DNA from: Cladochytrium replicatum
Lineage: Eukaryota > Chytridiomycota > Chytridiomycetes > Cladochytriales > Cladochytriaceae
Assembly (NCBI GenBank): GCA_025526935.1
Contig: JAHLKD010000093.1
Span: forward strand, 150,206-214,205
DNA length: 64,000 nt
Direction of reading: 5' to 3'
The notes under the pieces were generated by a model that was not told the origin of the DNA, made no database searches, and saw only the letters and a list, made by a program, of their open reading frames with translations. A program made the translations under genes and the position numbers. Below are positions 11,872 to 23,317 of this stretch, in pieces; within the stretch, counting starts at the first letter, position 1, and each line of letters opens with the position of its first letter.

Positions 11872-12982
11872 ATGGATCTCGTTTTGGACTTCGCAGATCC
11901 TCTCGTCTTCGACTCGCTCTATTCAAAGTTTCCGGCCGTTATGCAGCCGTACTTTAGCGAACGAGACCACATCGCACGGCAATCCACTTCGCTCTTCCTG
12001 ATCGCCTATGTCGGCATCTGGATCCTGTACTTGGGCTCAGGAACCCTGAGCTACATATTTCTGTTCGACAAGGAGCTCAAGAAGAACAAAAAGTATCTCC
12101 CCAACCAGATATCGAAGGAAATATACATGGCGCTGTCGGGATTCCATATCACTGCCCTCGTGACGGTGCCGTGGTGGATCTTTGAGCTGCGCGGTTACTC
12201 GAAGCTGTACTACAACATCGATGAATACGGCTGGCCTTACTTTGTTTTCTCGATGGTGTTGTTTGTATTGTTCAGCGACTGTTTGATCTATTGGATCCAC
12301 CGCGGAATCCACCACCCGTCGGTGTACTGGTGGCTTCATAAACCGCATCACTTGTGGAAGGTGCCGACTCCGTTTGCAAGCCATGCCTTCCATCCATTGG
12401 TGAGGCCAGCGAGACTAGTAGGAAGAAAGAGACCTTTTGTTTACTAACATCATTCTATTGCAGGATGGATATGCCCAGTCGATCCCGTACCATTTGTTCG
12501 TCTACCTCTTTCCGTTCAACTCGTATGCGTACCTCACCATGTTTGTTCTTGTGAACTTTTGGACGGTCTCAATCCACGATGCGTAAGCTGATCATCATGT
12601 TTGGGGCTTCTCAGCTGATATTCTATATCAGTGCATACTTTACAAACCACCCGTGGATCAACGGCGCCGCCCATCACACTGTCCACCATGCTGACTTTGT
12701 GTACAACTACGGGCAATACTTTACGCTGTGGTAAAGTGGATTGTGCAATTGGAATACGTTTCGATATTCTGATCCGGGTGAATTTCCGACAGGGATCGTA
12801 TTGGCGGGACGTACCGAAAGCCGGTGAAAGAGTTTGAGAGTGAAATGTTTTTCGAAAAGGCGAAGCGGAGTGCAGCGTTGTCCAAGAAGCTTGCAGAGAT
12901 TGATTCTGAGGAGCGTGAGCCAGCCAGCAGAGGCGGCCATTCCAAAAAGGCGAAAAGGAGGACAGAGACCCGCGAATTCTGA
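11872..12982 (+). CDS. ERG3: Delta(7)-sterol C-5 desaturase (ERG3-type fatty acid hydroxylase superfamily)
   Basis: Four exons (11872–12399, 12464–12582, 12632–12730, 12793–12982). Membrane helices are visible ([34 protein letters not shown]). The three di-iron histidine clusters are present in order: HRGIHH, HKPHH and HTVHHADF. The enzyme introduces the C-5 double bond in ergosterol synthesis in the ER. The C-terminal tail is Lys/Arg-rich, an ER-retention-like feature (inference). Length (about 310 residues) and domain order fit the family. Confidence 0.88.
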
Positions 12983-13094
12983 TTTATCTTTGTATCGTTC
13001 ATCTGCTTCTTTGCTTTTTTGCGATACTATTATAAAAGCAGCATTCCTTCCATCTGTCGGTTTTGCATCACTCAACTGCGCATAACTCCGCAAA

Positions 13095-14598
13095 ATGTCC
13101 TGTGATTCGCAGTCTGATTCCAGCGTTGGTTTTGCGCAGACTTTGGTTGCCGACTACGTCTACTACCCGGACAATCCAGCTGCGTACGGGTTCCCGCCTC
13201 CACGATCGCCATCTCCTGAATCAGGCATAGAGTATGCACCGACACTAACGCCGTTCGACCATGTACAGCGCTCTTATGATCGTCGCCGACGACGAAGGCG
13301 GAACATTGAACCTCCCTCATCCCCTCCTCGTTCATCACCGCCTCCCCCGCCGACTCCACCACCTCCACCCGAGCCCGAACCTGATCCAATGCCGCTCGTT
13401 CAATCCATCGCACCCCTCCTTACAAACACCCGCCTCACTGAGATGATATCAGACCGCGATGTCCGTATCCGCACGCTTAGAAATCGAGAACATTTTGTTG
13501 CGAAAATAAAGCGTGTTAGGATACGGCCGGATGATGGGGAGAGAGATTACGACGTTGCGGTGTCGAGCGGACAGTCTGCGATTGCTGTCTTAGATGGTGC
13601 GATGACACTATGGGTGGATGCGAGTTGTCGGAAACGAAATGTCGAGGTTCGGATAGGTTTGGAAGGGAACTATCGGCCAGGTATATTAATAGGTATAAAT
13701 GTTTCTGTTTAAAATATTTATGGGTTGCGGGAAAGTGCTCTGTACAGCGAGATGCGATTGTCCTCTATGGACGACGTGCGAGCACATTGTAGCGACTCTA
13801 CTTGCGGTGCATGCGATGGGAGGTACTGGGGATGGTACGGAGAACAATGATGATATCGATGATGTGGGCGACGACATACCGAAAAGTGTGGAGCGTGGAT
13901 CTGAGCGAATGGACAACGACGAAGATTTTGTGAAGATGCCAGAAGATTGGACTGTCAGGCGAAGGAGAAGGGGAAAACAAGAAAAAGGAGTGCGTTTTCG
14001 ACAGGAGGGTACGACGAATGGGGCAGAGAATATGCGATCTGTGGCAAAAGGAAAGAGGACGAGGGATGAGCGTGAGAGACGGAGAGACAGAAGCGATGAC
14101 GAGCAGGGCATGCGCGCAAGGAAAAGTACGAGAACAAAGAGAATAAAGGTCAAGCATGAGGAAATCGACCCAGATGACACGGGCGATTCTTTGGGACCTT
14201 CGTCTTCACGAAGATATGTGAGAAAGGAAAAACGAGCAAAGCTTGATCAAGGTCAACGGAAAGGCGTACGCAGCGTAGATAGGGAGAGGGCCGACGAGGA
14301 TTCGGACACTACAGATGATGATTACGGATCAAAACCTGGAGTGAGAACGCAAAGTTCTCAGCCGGTTGAGAACATCGATCGGGGAACGGGGCTCATGAGA
14401 GGCACGTCCTTATTGGATGCTTCTGACGTTGATGAGGACGAAGGGCAGGAAAACATGAAGCACGCAAATGTTTTCGCAAACACAGTTGGACGCTCAGGAG
14501 ACAAGCACGACAGTTTTGACGGCACAATGGGGACACTTTCAATTGTCGGATCCGCATCAGTTGATGTACAGCGGGCGTTGGACGACCTTTTCTCGTGA
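13095..14598 (+). CDS. SWIM zinc-finger protein with acidic/basic tail
   Basis: Exon 1 (13095–13680) encodes a Pro-rich segment, a short beta-rich region and the start of a SWIM domain. A phase-1 intron (13681–13735) leads to exon 2 (13736–14598), which completes the Cys/His pattern CxC…CxH (CDCPLWTTCEH) followed by IVATLL. SWIM domains bind zinc and act in DNA or protein binding. The rest is highly charged (RRRRRGK, KRTRDERER, SDDEQ), suggesting a nuclear protein. No further domain is recognised, so its function is unknown. Confidence 0.7.
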
Positions 14599-14877
14599 AG
14601 CACGTTGCATTTCCTCGAAGATTTCCCGTAATAGCATAAGGAACCTTTTGTCCCATCGTGAATGAATCGATGAACTTTTGCAGTTGCACAGCAGATTGAA
14701 ATTTTGCCTCGCTCGCTGAAACCATGTCGCCCAATACCCGGCCCGTTCTCAACTTGTGTTCCCACGCCATTCCCATCAGATCACCGTGTGGCTTGACCAT
14801 CTCATCGAAGTCGAAACAATTTCGAATTAATTCAATTAAATTGAGCAATAATTCCTGGTGGATCAGAGTCACTCACG

Positions 14878-16327
14878 ATGACCGAGAAGCACGCAGACCA
14901 AGCAATGCCGCCGTCGAAACGATCGAGAGATCATCTGCAAGAGAATGGAAACGGAAATGGAACTCTCCCAAACGGACACAACGGCATTGCAGTCGATGAG
15001 AAGCTCGACTGGGAGAACCTCGGTTTCAAGATCAGAAAGGTCAACTGCTACGTGCGTTACGTCTACCGCGACGGCGTATGGAGCCCGCCTGAGCTCGTCA
15101 GGGAACCCTTTGTGAATTTGCACGTCAGTGGTACGTTTCTGTGTCAGAACACTAGCTGACAGGGAGGAGCAATGCTGACGCGGTACGTCACAATGTTTAG
15201 CTGTCGCTCTGAATTATGGACAGTCTTGCTTTGAGGGTCTGAAGGCCTTCAGGCAGAAGGACGGGAAGGTGACTGATTGTGACAATTTCAACCGCATCCA
15301 TCCTGAAACTGTCTCTCTGCTAGGTTAGAATCTTCCGCCCCGACCTCAACGCCGAGCGCTTGATTCATTCTTGCAAAGCAGCTGCAATGGTAGCTCCGTC
15401 CATCGAGCTTTTCTGCGAAGCCGCGAAACTGGTTGTCAGAGAGAACATCGAGTTTGTCCCTCCATACGGTACCGGAGGATCCATGTATCTCCGTCCGCTT
15501 GTTTTCGGTTCCGGTAAATAAACCTTACTCGATGCCGAACACGGATTCACTGACACATGATTGTAGGCCCCCAGATCGGACTTCACTCCGCAGACGAGTA
15601 CACGTTCCTGATCTTTGTCAACCCCGTTGGCGAATTCTACAAGGGCGGCTTTGGAAAAGCGCTCCCCGCACGTATCAAGCACGGCTTTGATCGCGCCGCG
15701 CCGTTCGGCACCGGCAAATACAAGCTTGGCGGGAACTACGCACCCGTCCTCGGACCCACCGAAGAATCTGGAGCTCTTGGTTACCCGATCATGCTCTTCC
15801 TGGACCCATTGACGCATACCTATATCGACGAGTTTGCAACGTCCAACTTCTGCGCCTTGACCCCTCCTGATGCCAACGGCGTTAGGACGTACGTCACACC
15901 GAAAAGCGCGAGTGTGCTCGGATCCGTGACCAACAGGAGCTTGTTTGAACTCGCAGGACGAGAGTTTGGATGGAAAGCCGTGCGTAGGCCGGTGAAATGG
16001 GACGATGTCAAGGAGGGGGTGTTTGAGGAGTGGGCTGCGTGTGGAACTGCGGTGATTATCACCCCCGTCGCGGAGATTCATAGGGAAGTGCCCAAGGGTG
16101 GACCGATGGCGCTTGATGAGGGACCGAGTGTGGATGGAGAGGTCGGAGTGTGGGGTAGCGACGAGGATGAGAAGGTAGAGGTGGAGATGGAGGTCGCGAG
16201 GTTGTCGGAGAACGGGAAAAAGTTTGAAGGGTTCAGGAAGTTGTATGATGCCTACAGGGCTCTGCAGTTTGGGGAACTTGAGGGCGGGGAAAGGTACGGG
16301 TGGATGTGGCCAACTGAAGGGTTGTGA
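14878..16327 (+). CDS. Branched-chain amino-acid aminotransferase (class IV PLP)
   Basis: Four exons (14878–15130, 15201–15268, 15324–15513, 15567–16327). Motifs in order: ALNYGQSCFEGLKAF, RIFRPDLNAERL, GTGGSMYLRP and GKYKLGGNYAP (the PLP lysine is the K before LGGNY). These are followed by the DEFATSNFCAL region and VTNRSL. The reaction interconverts Leu/Ile/Val and their 2-keto acids with glutamate. The C-terminus carries an acidic insertion (GSDEDEKVEVEMEV) that I do not associate with the core family. The N-terminus lacks a clear mitochondrial presequence, so a cytosolic form is likely. Confidence 0.85.
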
Positions 16328-16519
16328 ACTGTACTGCACCGCACACGTGGAATTGAAATTGAATTGGGTTGTCCCTCTTCATCGGTTGCTGGATTTTCAC
16401 CGGTAGTATAAGCTGGTGCTTGCACAAAGAACAGAAAACAAATCTAATATCGATGATCTGCGCAAATAGAATATGTTTCATGAAAATTCAAACTCGCGTT
16501 GCGCGTCACACGTTTCGGA

Positions 16520-18078
16520 ATGTTGTTCACTCCAGTCATTGCGTGGGTCCTATCCGTTATAACGACAACTGCCAACACTCAAGCATTCCCAATCCAAGAT
16601 CTGTATGTTTCCTCCTTCGTACCTTATCCAGAGAAACTCAACTTACCTTCTTGAACCAGGGGGGGAAACATTCAGTCGGCCAATGAATGGAGGGAGGCTG
16701 TCGTGATAGGTGGTGTGCTTTCTCCCGACCTTCCCATTTTTCGAACCGATGACACACCGCGTGGACAGCTCCGATCTCTTCTATTGTGGACGTCTGAGGA
16801 CTGCTACCCAGAAAGGGACGACTACAATTTTCAGTGCATTACGAGGATTGATGCTACTTTCTTTGGAGGCCCACCTTGGTCCCTGGCTTTTGGCCGCCAC
16901 GTGGTATGCTCATTCAGCGCACACTGTGTATTGTGTACATTAAATTACAATAACTGATCCTCTTGCAAGCCTGGGTACTCGCGGTCGCAAAATCTGTTGG
17001 TTTTGGAGGTAGCGGAATCAACTAATTATATGACGAGAAAACCATTGATTCTTGAATGGAAGCCAGGAGAGCGAGTGCTTGAGACCCAGATATGGAGGTT
17101 CAACAATGACCAAAACCAGAACTATGGTCAGGTTGTCCAAGGCTTTCGGTGAGAAAAATGAAGTAAATCGTTGCAACGCAATTCAATTTATTCTTCCGAA
17201 AAGGATTGTTACCACCAGGCAAGACTGGATATCTCCACCAGTGATCCAAACGTACTTCAATGGTTCTTCAACGCAAGTGTTTGATGAAGCTAGATACCTT
17301 GGTGGTTTCATGTTGCAGCATGGGGACGTACTAAATTCTTTTGGCTTTTTTGCCATGCTCCCAGTTGCCAAGGAAGAAGTCTTTATCGATGATTATCCTG
17401 GATTGCCAAGTTCTGGAAGATCAACATTCCAGTTCTCAGACAGCGCAATAGTAAACAACCTTAATGGTCCTTTACCCAGCCAACGCGAATTTGCTGGAAA
17501 ACTTAGTATCACAAACGGCGAGAGCTTCAGCCAATCATTTGAGAGCACTTCGACAAAAAGCAATACTCTGAAAGTGAACCTTGGAGTCTCTGTCACTGCA
17601 AATACAAATATCGGCATATGGCAAGTTGAATCAAAAGCAGATTTTGGGCTTGAAAACACAAACGTTTTCAGTATCACAAAGACTGAATCATCGGTATGAA
17701 ATTGCCCCAACTATCTTTGGCTTTATTGTCACTGACACATCTTGTTTGTTTTAGGCCTCGCAGCTGTCGTTGCTGAAAACATTAGAAGTTACCCTATCGT
17801 GTCCCTGCAATGTGAGTGCAAAGAAGAACAGCCTTCAAATCCAGAAGCTCTGGTTAATGACCTAGCAATTTCCTCAGTGTCCACCATTCTCCAATTGTAA
17901 ATGTTCCGTCAAGGCTATCGTATCTGATTTGACTGACCTGCCATGGACTGGACATACAGTCTTAACCCTCAGCTCTGGCGCAGAATTGTCGTATCCAGTT
18001 TCAGGGACCTTCACAAAATCAGTAACCTCTGCCCAAGAGTGCACCATGATAGACTGTGAGGGACAATGTAGCAATTAA
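16520..18078 (+). CDS. Secreted protein with an aerolysin-like, Ser/Thr-rich beta-strand region
   Basis: Six exons (16520–16602, 16660–16903, 16970–17148, 17204–17693, 17755–17811, 17878–18078) splice in frame and give a protein starting with a hydrophobic signal peptide. The middle (about 17510–17760) has alternating polar/hydrophobic strands rich in Ser, Thr and Asn, which resembles the pre-stem and stem region of aerolysin-family beta-pore-forming proteins. The C-terminus is Cys-rich, probably with disulfides. The family attribution rests on pattern only; a non-toxic secreted adhesin or lectin is possible. No breaks were seen in the frame. Confidence 0.5.
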
Positions 18079-18561
18079 AAAAAATTGGTCCAACGTGGAG
18101 TTTTCTCGAGCTAATCTTTCTCTCCGTGGTTCATCATCATCTGTAACGCAATGTTATCTTTAACTTTTTTGCATGTTATCACAATACTGAGAACAGATTA
18201 GGCGCACTGATTCAACAATGGACAACATTGACAAAATGAAGTCGATAGCACAGGGTGCCACGAAATCGCCGCTGGGGAGTCGAAAGAACGAATACGTCGA
18301 TCAGGGATGCACTGAAAGTAGGGTCCACTCCTAGCTTTGAATAGACGCCGAGCAGACTTCCTGAGTCACTAGCGCAGAGTTGATGACGGTTTGCCATAAT
18401 AACCGACGTTGTTTTTCTCACGTTGCAGAAGTTCAAACGTGTCGACTGGGGAGTAAGTAAGTGGATTGCTGCAGCCTTTGTGCGATAAATCTTTGAGACC
18501 ATTTTGTGTGGCTACTGCTAGCGTAGATTAATGTATCAGTGTTCGAGATTCACAATTCAAT
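18079..18561. other. Intergenic, convergent 3' ends
   Basis: Lies between a plus-strand and a minus-strand gene that converge. No conserved coding frame is seen on either strand. Confidence 0.5.
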
Positions 18562-20003
18562 TCACTCCATGTCGTCAAATGGGTTGATCTGATTGCGATC
18601 AGCAAACGGATCATTCATGCTCTCTTTGCTCTTCTTCGACTTTTTGTAATTGTCGCCCCAATTTCCTCCATCCCTAGCCTGCGTTGGAGTCTTGCAGCTA
18701 TCGACCCAGCCTCCACCAGGCTTTGTAGTTTCTTCCTCCATGTTTCCAGCATCCGATCTCCATTTCTGTGGCTGCGACTTTGAAGTATAGCCCGCTGGTC
18801 CCCAACTTGGCGGCATCAGGTTTGCGCTGCTGGTAGGTTTCTGGTTCCACGGACCGTCGTCGTCGATTGCGAACGGATCCTCCATGTCTAGATCGACGTT
18901 TGTGCCCTGCCGAGAAACAAATGAAGGGGTTTTAGTTGTGCGTTTGACTTCCTTCATACTGATCGAAGCCGCCGGCGGAGTCGCAGGTACACCTTCAGCA
19001 CCAGGACATGAGTGATCGGGCTTCCGAATCTGGGTGCGTAGTAGGAAGATACAGACGACTGACGGTGGAGTTCCTTAGCCTTCGCTCGTCTGGCGTTAAT
19101 GATGTCCACTATAAAGTACACAATCTGATTTTAAGGAATGTAAGATTAAGCAAAACGGGGTCGCCTTCGGGAGAATCTACCCACGATCCCATCAACGCCC
19201 AGGCTCCAACAGCGGTGACTTTTAGAGTGAGCAAACTTTTGCCCGTAATGAGCTGCAGCGCAGAGTCGCATGATATGTTATCAGGTCCACGAGAGACGGT
19301 AACCATAGCGTCACACATCTTATTAATCCCCGCAGAAATGTCGAGCGATACTGCGAACATTGTGATCGCGCTCAGAAGAGAGATGGCGGCCATCTGCAAA
19401 GAGGTTTTTAAATGATTGATTTTATCTAAACAATTATATTTTTTTGTTGTTGCTTACCGTACTAATCACAAACCACCTCCTCCTTCCCTTTCGCATCTGT
19501 GGTTGTTCCGGCGCACCTTCCCGAGTCCTCTTGACCCTCGTCGACGAACCTTCCTCGGCGGCTCTCTCAGTCTCAAATTCATCCCTCCTCTTACGGGCCT
19601 CTTCCTTCCCGATTCCACCACACGCTCCAAGAAGAACGAGACCATTCGTGCGAAAAGTGCTGGAACCGCAATCCCCGTTGCAGCAGAAGCACAAATTCCG
19701 AATCCACAGAGCTCATACGAGGTCTTTGTGAAATCAAGGCTCGTTGTCGAAGGATCGGTGGGAGGGTCGGTCCACAGGAGGCAGACCCTGGTTCATGACG
19801 TTGAGGATGAGAGAAGGACTGTTCCTTGATCGTGGATGGTGGACGTCACAATGATCCCTGTAAACTAATAAAAAGGATTGAGATTTCGGATGAAGGTATT
19901 CAGTTTTGTCCAGGATCAGAGCTCGTACCAGCTGGAGAGAGTGGAAGGTCACCACCGCCAGCGCTATGAGGGGTATGATGATCGTGGGAAGGACGCGTGT
20001 CAC
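18562..20003 (-). CDS. Four-span membrane protein with DPF/NPF tail motifs
   Basis: Minus strand, at least five exons. The start ATG at 20003 opens a hydrophobic segment (LPTIIIPLIALAVVTFHSL). A middle span is less certain. Two clear spans follow in the exon below 19400 (AISLLSAITMFAVSL; TLKVTAVGAWALMGSW). An intron at about 19185–19138 continues the last span (IVYFIVDI). The last exon is a hydrophilic tail with DPFAIDDD, MNDPFAD and a terminal INPFDDME; DPF/NPF motifs bind AP-2 and EH-domain endocytic proteins. The family is not recognised. Exon edges between 19450 and 19950 are uncertain. Confidence 0.5.
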
Positions 20004-20230
20004 ATGAGAAACAGATAAAAACTTGGAAGACGAATGAAATGATGATGATGTTTGTGAGAATTAAATATGGAAAAGGAAAGACGAAAGGAGCAATTCGTCT
20101 TTACGCTCCATATTCTGTCCATGGCGCTGTTGGTTCAGATCAACTCCAACCCGCTTGCCTCCACCACTCGAAGTAGTAGTAGATGATATTCCTTTTCAGC
20201 TGGTGAAAACCATGGCCAAGTTGCTGTACT

Positions 20231-20929
20231 TCAACTCGAGGCCACTCGACTTCCACCAATCCAAAACATGAGTTTGACCACTAATGCTTGCCGAAGCGTA
20301 TAGACACTCCAGTTCAATTCAAGTCCGCTAATCTTCCACCATTCAAGCACGTTCACATGGCCATTCGCACTTGCGATGTCCAAAACCTTTGGGTAGCCCT
20401 GACCGATGTGGAGGTTGTTTGATTTCCACCAGTCAAGTGCGCCGTCGCGTCCAATCCGGCTTGTGTCTTTTACGGACCCGCTTTTGATCCACCATTCCAG
20501 CACCTCCATGTGCCCGTTAGCGCTTGCCCTGGCCTTGTCAATGTAATTAGCCGACCGTCTTCGATTGCACGAGTGCTGAACTTTAAATCTGAACCACTTT
20601 GCATACACCATTCAAGAACGCCAATGTGCCCGTTCCGGCTCGCACCGTCTATCGAATGGATGCTGCACTTTTATTCCAGCCGGCTCTGCATCCACCACTC
20701 AAGAACGTTGATATGCCCGTTCTGGCTCGCACTCTCCATGCCGATTGGCCCATATCGCAGTTCCAAGCCGGCGCATTTCCACTTGTTCAACACCTCAATG
20801 TGGGCATACTTGCTCGCGCTATCCATTGCTGAGGCGGTGTACCAGGAACCATCAAGTCCTTTCTCGGAGCAGATTCGAACGAGTTCGACTGATCCGTTAG
20901 AGCTCGCTTTGTCAAAACTTCTGATGTAA
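20231..20929 (-). pseudogene. Ankyrin-type repeat array, decayed
   Basis: On the minus strand at least six units follow the pattern A-x-x-NGH-x-x-VLEWW-x-x-SGLEL (examples: NGHINVLEWWMQS, NGHIGVLEWCMQS, NGHMEVLEWWIKS, NGHVNVLEWWKIS). At least one unit is cut by a TAA and others are out of frame, so a single protein cannot be read. Such arrays are repeat scaffolds for protein contacts, and I associate this DWW/EWW variant with large chytrid families. Confidence 0.6.
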
Positions 20930-21296
20930 TAGACAAAGCGAGAGCTTGAACATGTCTACTTCTGAGGTTTGTTGGGACTTTGAATGCATGTGCAGGACTG
21001 TTCGCCCAATCTACGAGCAGAACCAGGATCTAATCCACAAGTTCCGAGGTAAGCACAGACATCCGTCCCGCACATCGAAAGACAGACAGAATATACTGAT
21101 TGTCAAAGTGAACCAGCGAATTGCCAAAACAATATGCCAGATAGCAAGGAATACAGTACAAAGAAGGTAAAATGCAGTTTACAAGAAAACAAAATTGTTG
21201 GGTCGGCATACTAGAAAACTGTTCATGGTCATGGAAGAAACGAAACGGAAACATATTCTTCACCATTAAATTCCTCATCCGCAAAGGCTCATCATC
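20930..21296. other. Intergenic, nothing recognised
   Basis: AT-rich stretch between the ankyrin relic and the 3' end of the MAPKK gene. No conserved frame is seen. Confidence 0.5.
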
Positions 21297-22920
21297 CTAC
21301 GGCTTTGTCCGCCTCGCCATCGCCTGTTTTGCCCATGTCGCCGTATCTACCGATTTCAACTCATACGACTTTAGCCATTCGTGCTCCTGTGAATCGGGAA
21401 GATATTGCTTCAATAATTGAAAGCAGAAAGATCAGTCGAAATACACTTACCAGAAGTTGAGCATAAGTCGGCCGGTTCTTCGGCTCTTTGTGTAAGCTAT
21501 CAAGCCAATTTTTAGCAAAAGACAACAAAAAAAACAAAACTTAGTTCTCATGGACAAGTTCGCGCAATACTTTACCACTTTGCGACAAAGTCACGACACC
21601 CATCCGAAAACCCCTCCGACGGCATCTCTGGTGGCTTCCCGCTTACGATTGCGTCAAGTTGTGCGAACATGCTGTCATATTGCTCTGCGGGATACGGGTA
21701 CTGACCCATACCCATCTCGACCATGGTCAGGCCGAGACTCCAGACGTCGGATTGGACTGTATATGTTCCTGCCTCTGCTACTGATATACGCTCGGGCTGA
21801 TTGAGCAAAAATTATCAGCAGAACGTTAAGAATAATAGCAGGTTAAACTCACGGCCATGTAGCTTTGGCATCCAATGTTTGTTTTGGCTAGGGATGCAAT
21901 GAGCTGTCCGCTCACACCAAAGTCACATAGCTTGACCTCTCCCTTGCTGTTCATCAAAACGTTTGTTGGCTTGACGTCTAAAACAATTTGTATCAGCATT
22001 TCATGGTGACACATACAGGGAGTGAATTTTCGTACCTCGGTGAATTATTGAAAGTTCGTCCTTTAAGAACTTTAGACCCTTTACCATCTGATCAAATAAA
22101 AAAGATGGGATAAGAAAAAAAAGTTTGACGAAAAACCATAACGTACGCAAAGGGTAATCACACCTAGAACGTCTTCCGGTACTCCGCCTTGGTATAGTTT
22201 ATCGAGAGACCCTGCATCCATGTATTCCATGCTGAACAGGGAAGAAGGTAATTAATATCCTTTTCGCATGCGACGACAGATCCCTTGAACGAACCAGTAA
22301 TATACACAGGATTCAATGAAGAAAGCCCCGTAAAACTCAACAATGTACGGACTCTGGCTTTTATGTAGAATATCGAGCTCCATCAATATTTGGTTCAGTT
22401 TTGTTTGATCCAGCTCCAGCCGAATTTCTTTCATGGCTGTTAGAACACACAAGCAAAAATTAATAATTGTCCAGGTAAAGCTTTCGATCCGTCCACTCAC
22501 TCACCCATGGTAACATTCGTTGGTGTGTGATGAACCTTTTGCACGACGCCGTATTGACCCTTGCCCAACTCTTCCTCGAGAGACAACTCGTTCATGTTGA
22601 TCTTGTAGCTGTTCCCGCTCGTGAAATCGACACCGTCCGCGTGCAGTACTGCTTTCCCAGCGAAATTCAGCTTTCCACTAGGATCTCTGTTGGGTGATTG
22701 AGCGTCAGTATACCAAGCAAAGTTGAAATGGTAAACCCAGAGGTCGCTGAAAGTGACAACAACCAACCACGAACAAGCACCCATGCATGATCAAAACCAA
22801 AGCGCAAAGAATCCTTTTCGTTCAGAACATAAACGATACTCACACAAACTTTGCAAAGTTTGCAAATGGAGACTGGAACGAGAGCTGCATGGTCGGTCGT
22901 GCCATTCTTTGAGTGGCCAT
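21297..22920 (-). CDS. PBS2: MAP kinase kinase, Pbs2/Wis1 type
   Basis: Minus strand, nine exons: 22920–22844, 22686–22505, 22436–22295, 22231–22147, 22087–22036, 21977–21853, 21796–21576, 21496–21452, 21407–21297. Kinase motifs in order are the Gly loop GKGQYGVV, the VAIK-type lysine in TMAMKEIRL, the catalytic loop [15 protein letters not shown] in [10 protein letters not shown] and the activation segment [18 protein letters not shown], with the APE-type motif intact. [18 protein letters not shown] is characteristic of the Pbs2 subgroup that activates the Hog1/p38 stress MAPK. The N-terminus is short (about 60 residues) compared with yeast Pbs2, so Ssk2- and Sho1-docking extensions are missing or lie in an unseen upstream exon. 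Confidence 0.87.
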
Positions 22921-23317
22921 TTTGAGTGAGAGTGCTGAAAAGAACAGATTCTGAGCTGATCTCTTCCGCTAGCAAACACAGACGTATAAAGATGGCACTC
23001 CTCCTGATAGACTCCAGTGACCCGCTTGACTCTCAGCTGGTTGAATCGATTCGGCAATGGCGTGGCGGAGCCGCCATGTGAACATGTGGTGCTTTGATTC
23101 GAAATTAGAAAATAAGGGAGAACGGGAAAGCCAGCAAGCGGTGCGGCATGGAAGAATAGCGAGACCTTCTTCGGTTACACCTACGGACATCCACAACCCA
23201 GCACCTCGCTTGCGTCCGAAGAAATGGCTGCCCGTTCACTAGCAAATTTTTACAGCAATATTTTCCAATCCCAACACGTGAGAGTCGCGTCCCAAAGAAC
23301 GTGCACGGTTGAGGGAC
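22921..23317. promoter_or_regulatory. Divergent promoter region (MAPKK / TOG protein)
   Basis: 397 bp separate the start codons of two divergently transcribed genes. No coding frame is supported, and I see no defined TATA box or operator. It is inferred to carry both promoters. Confidence 0.5.
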
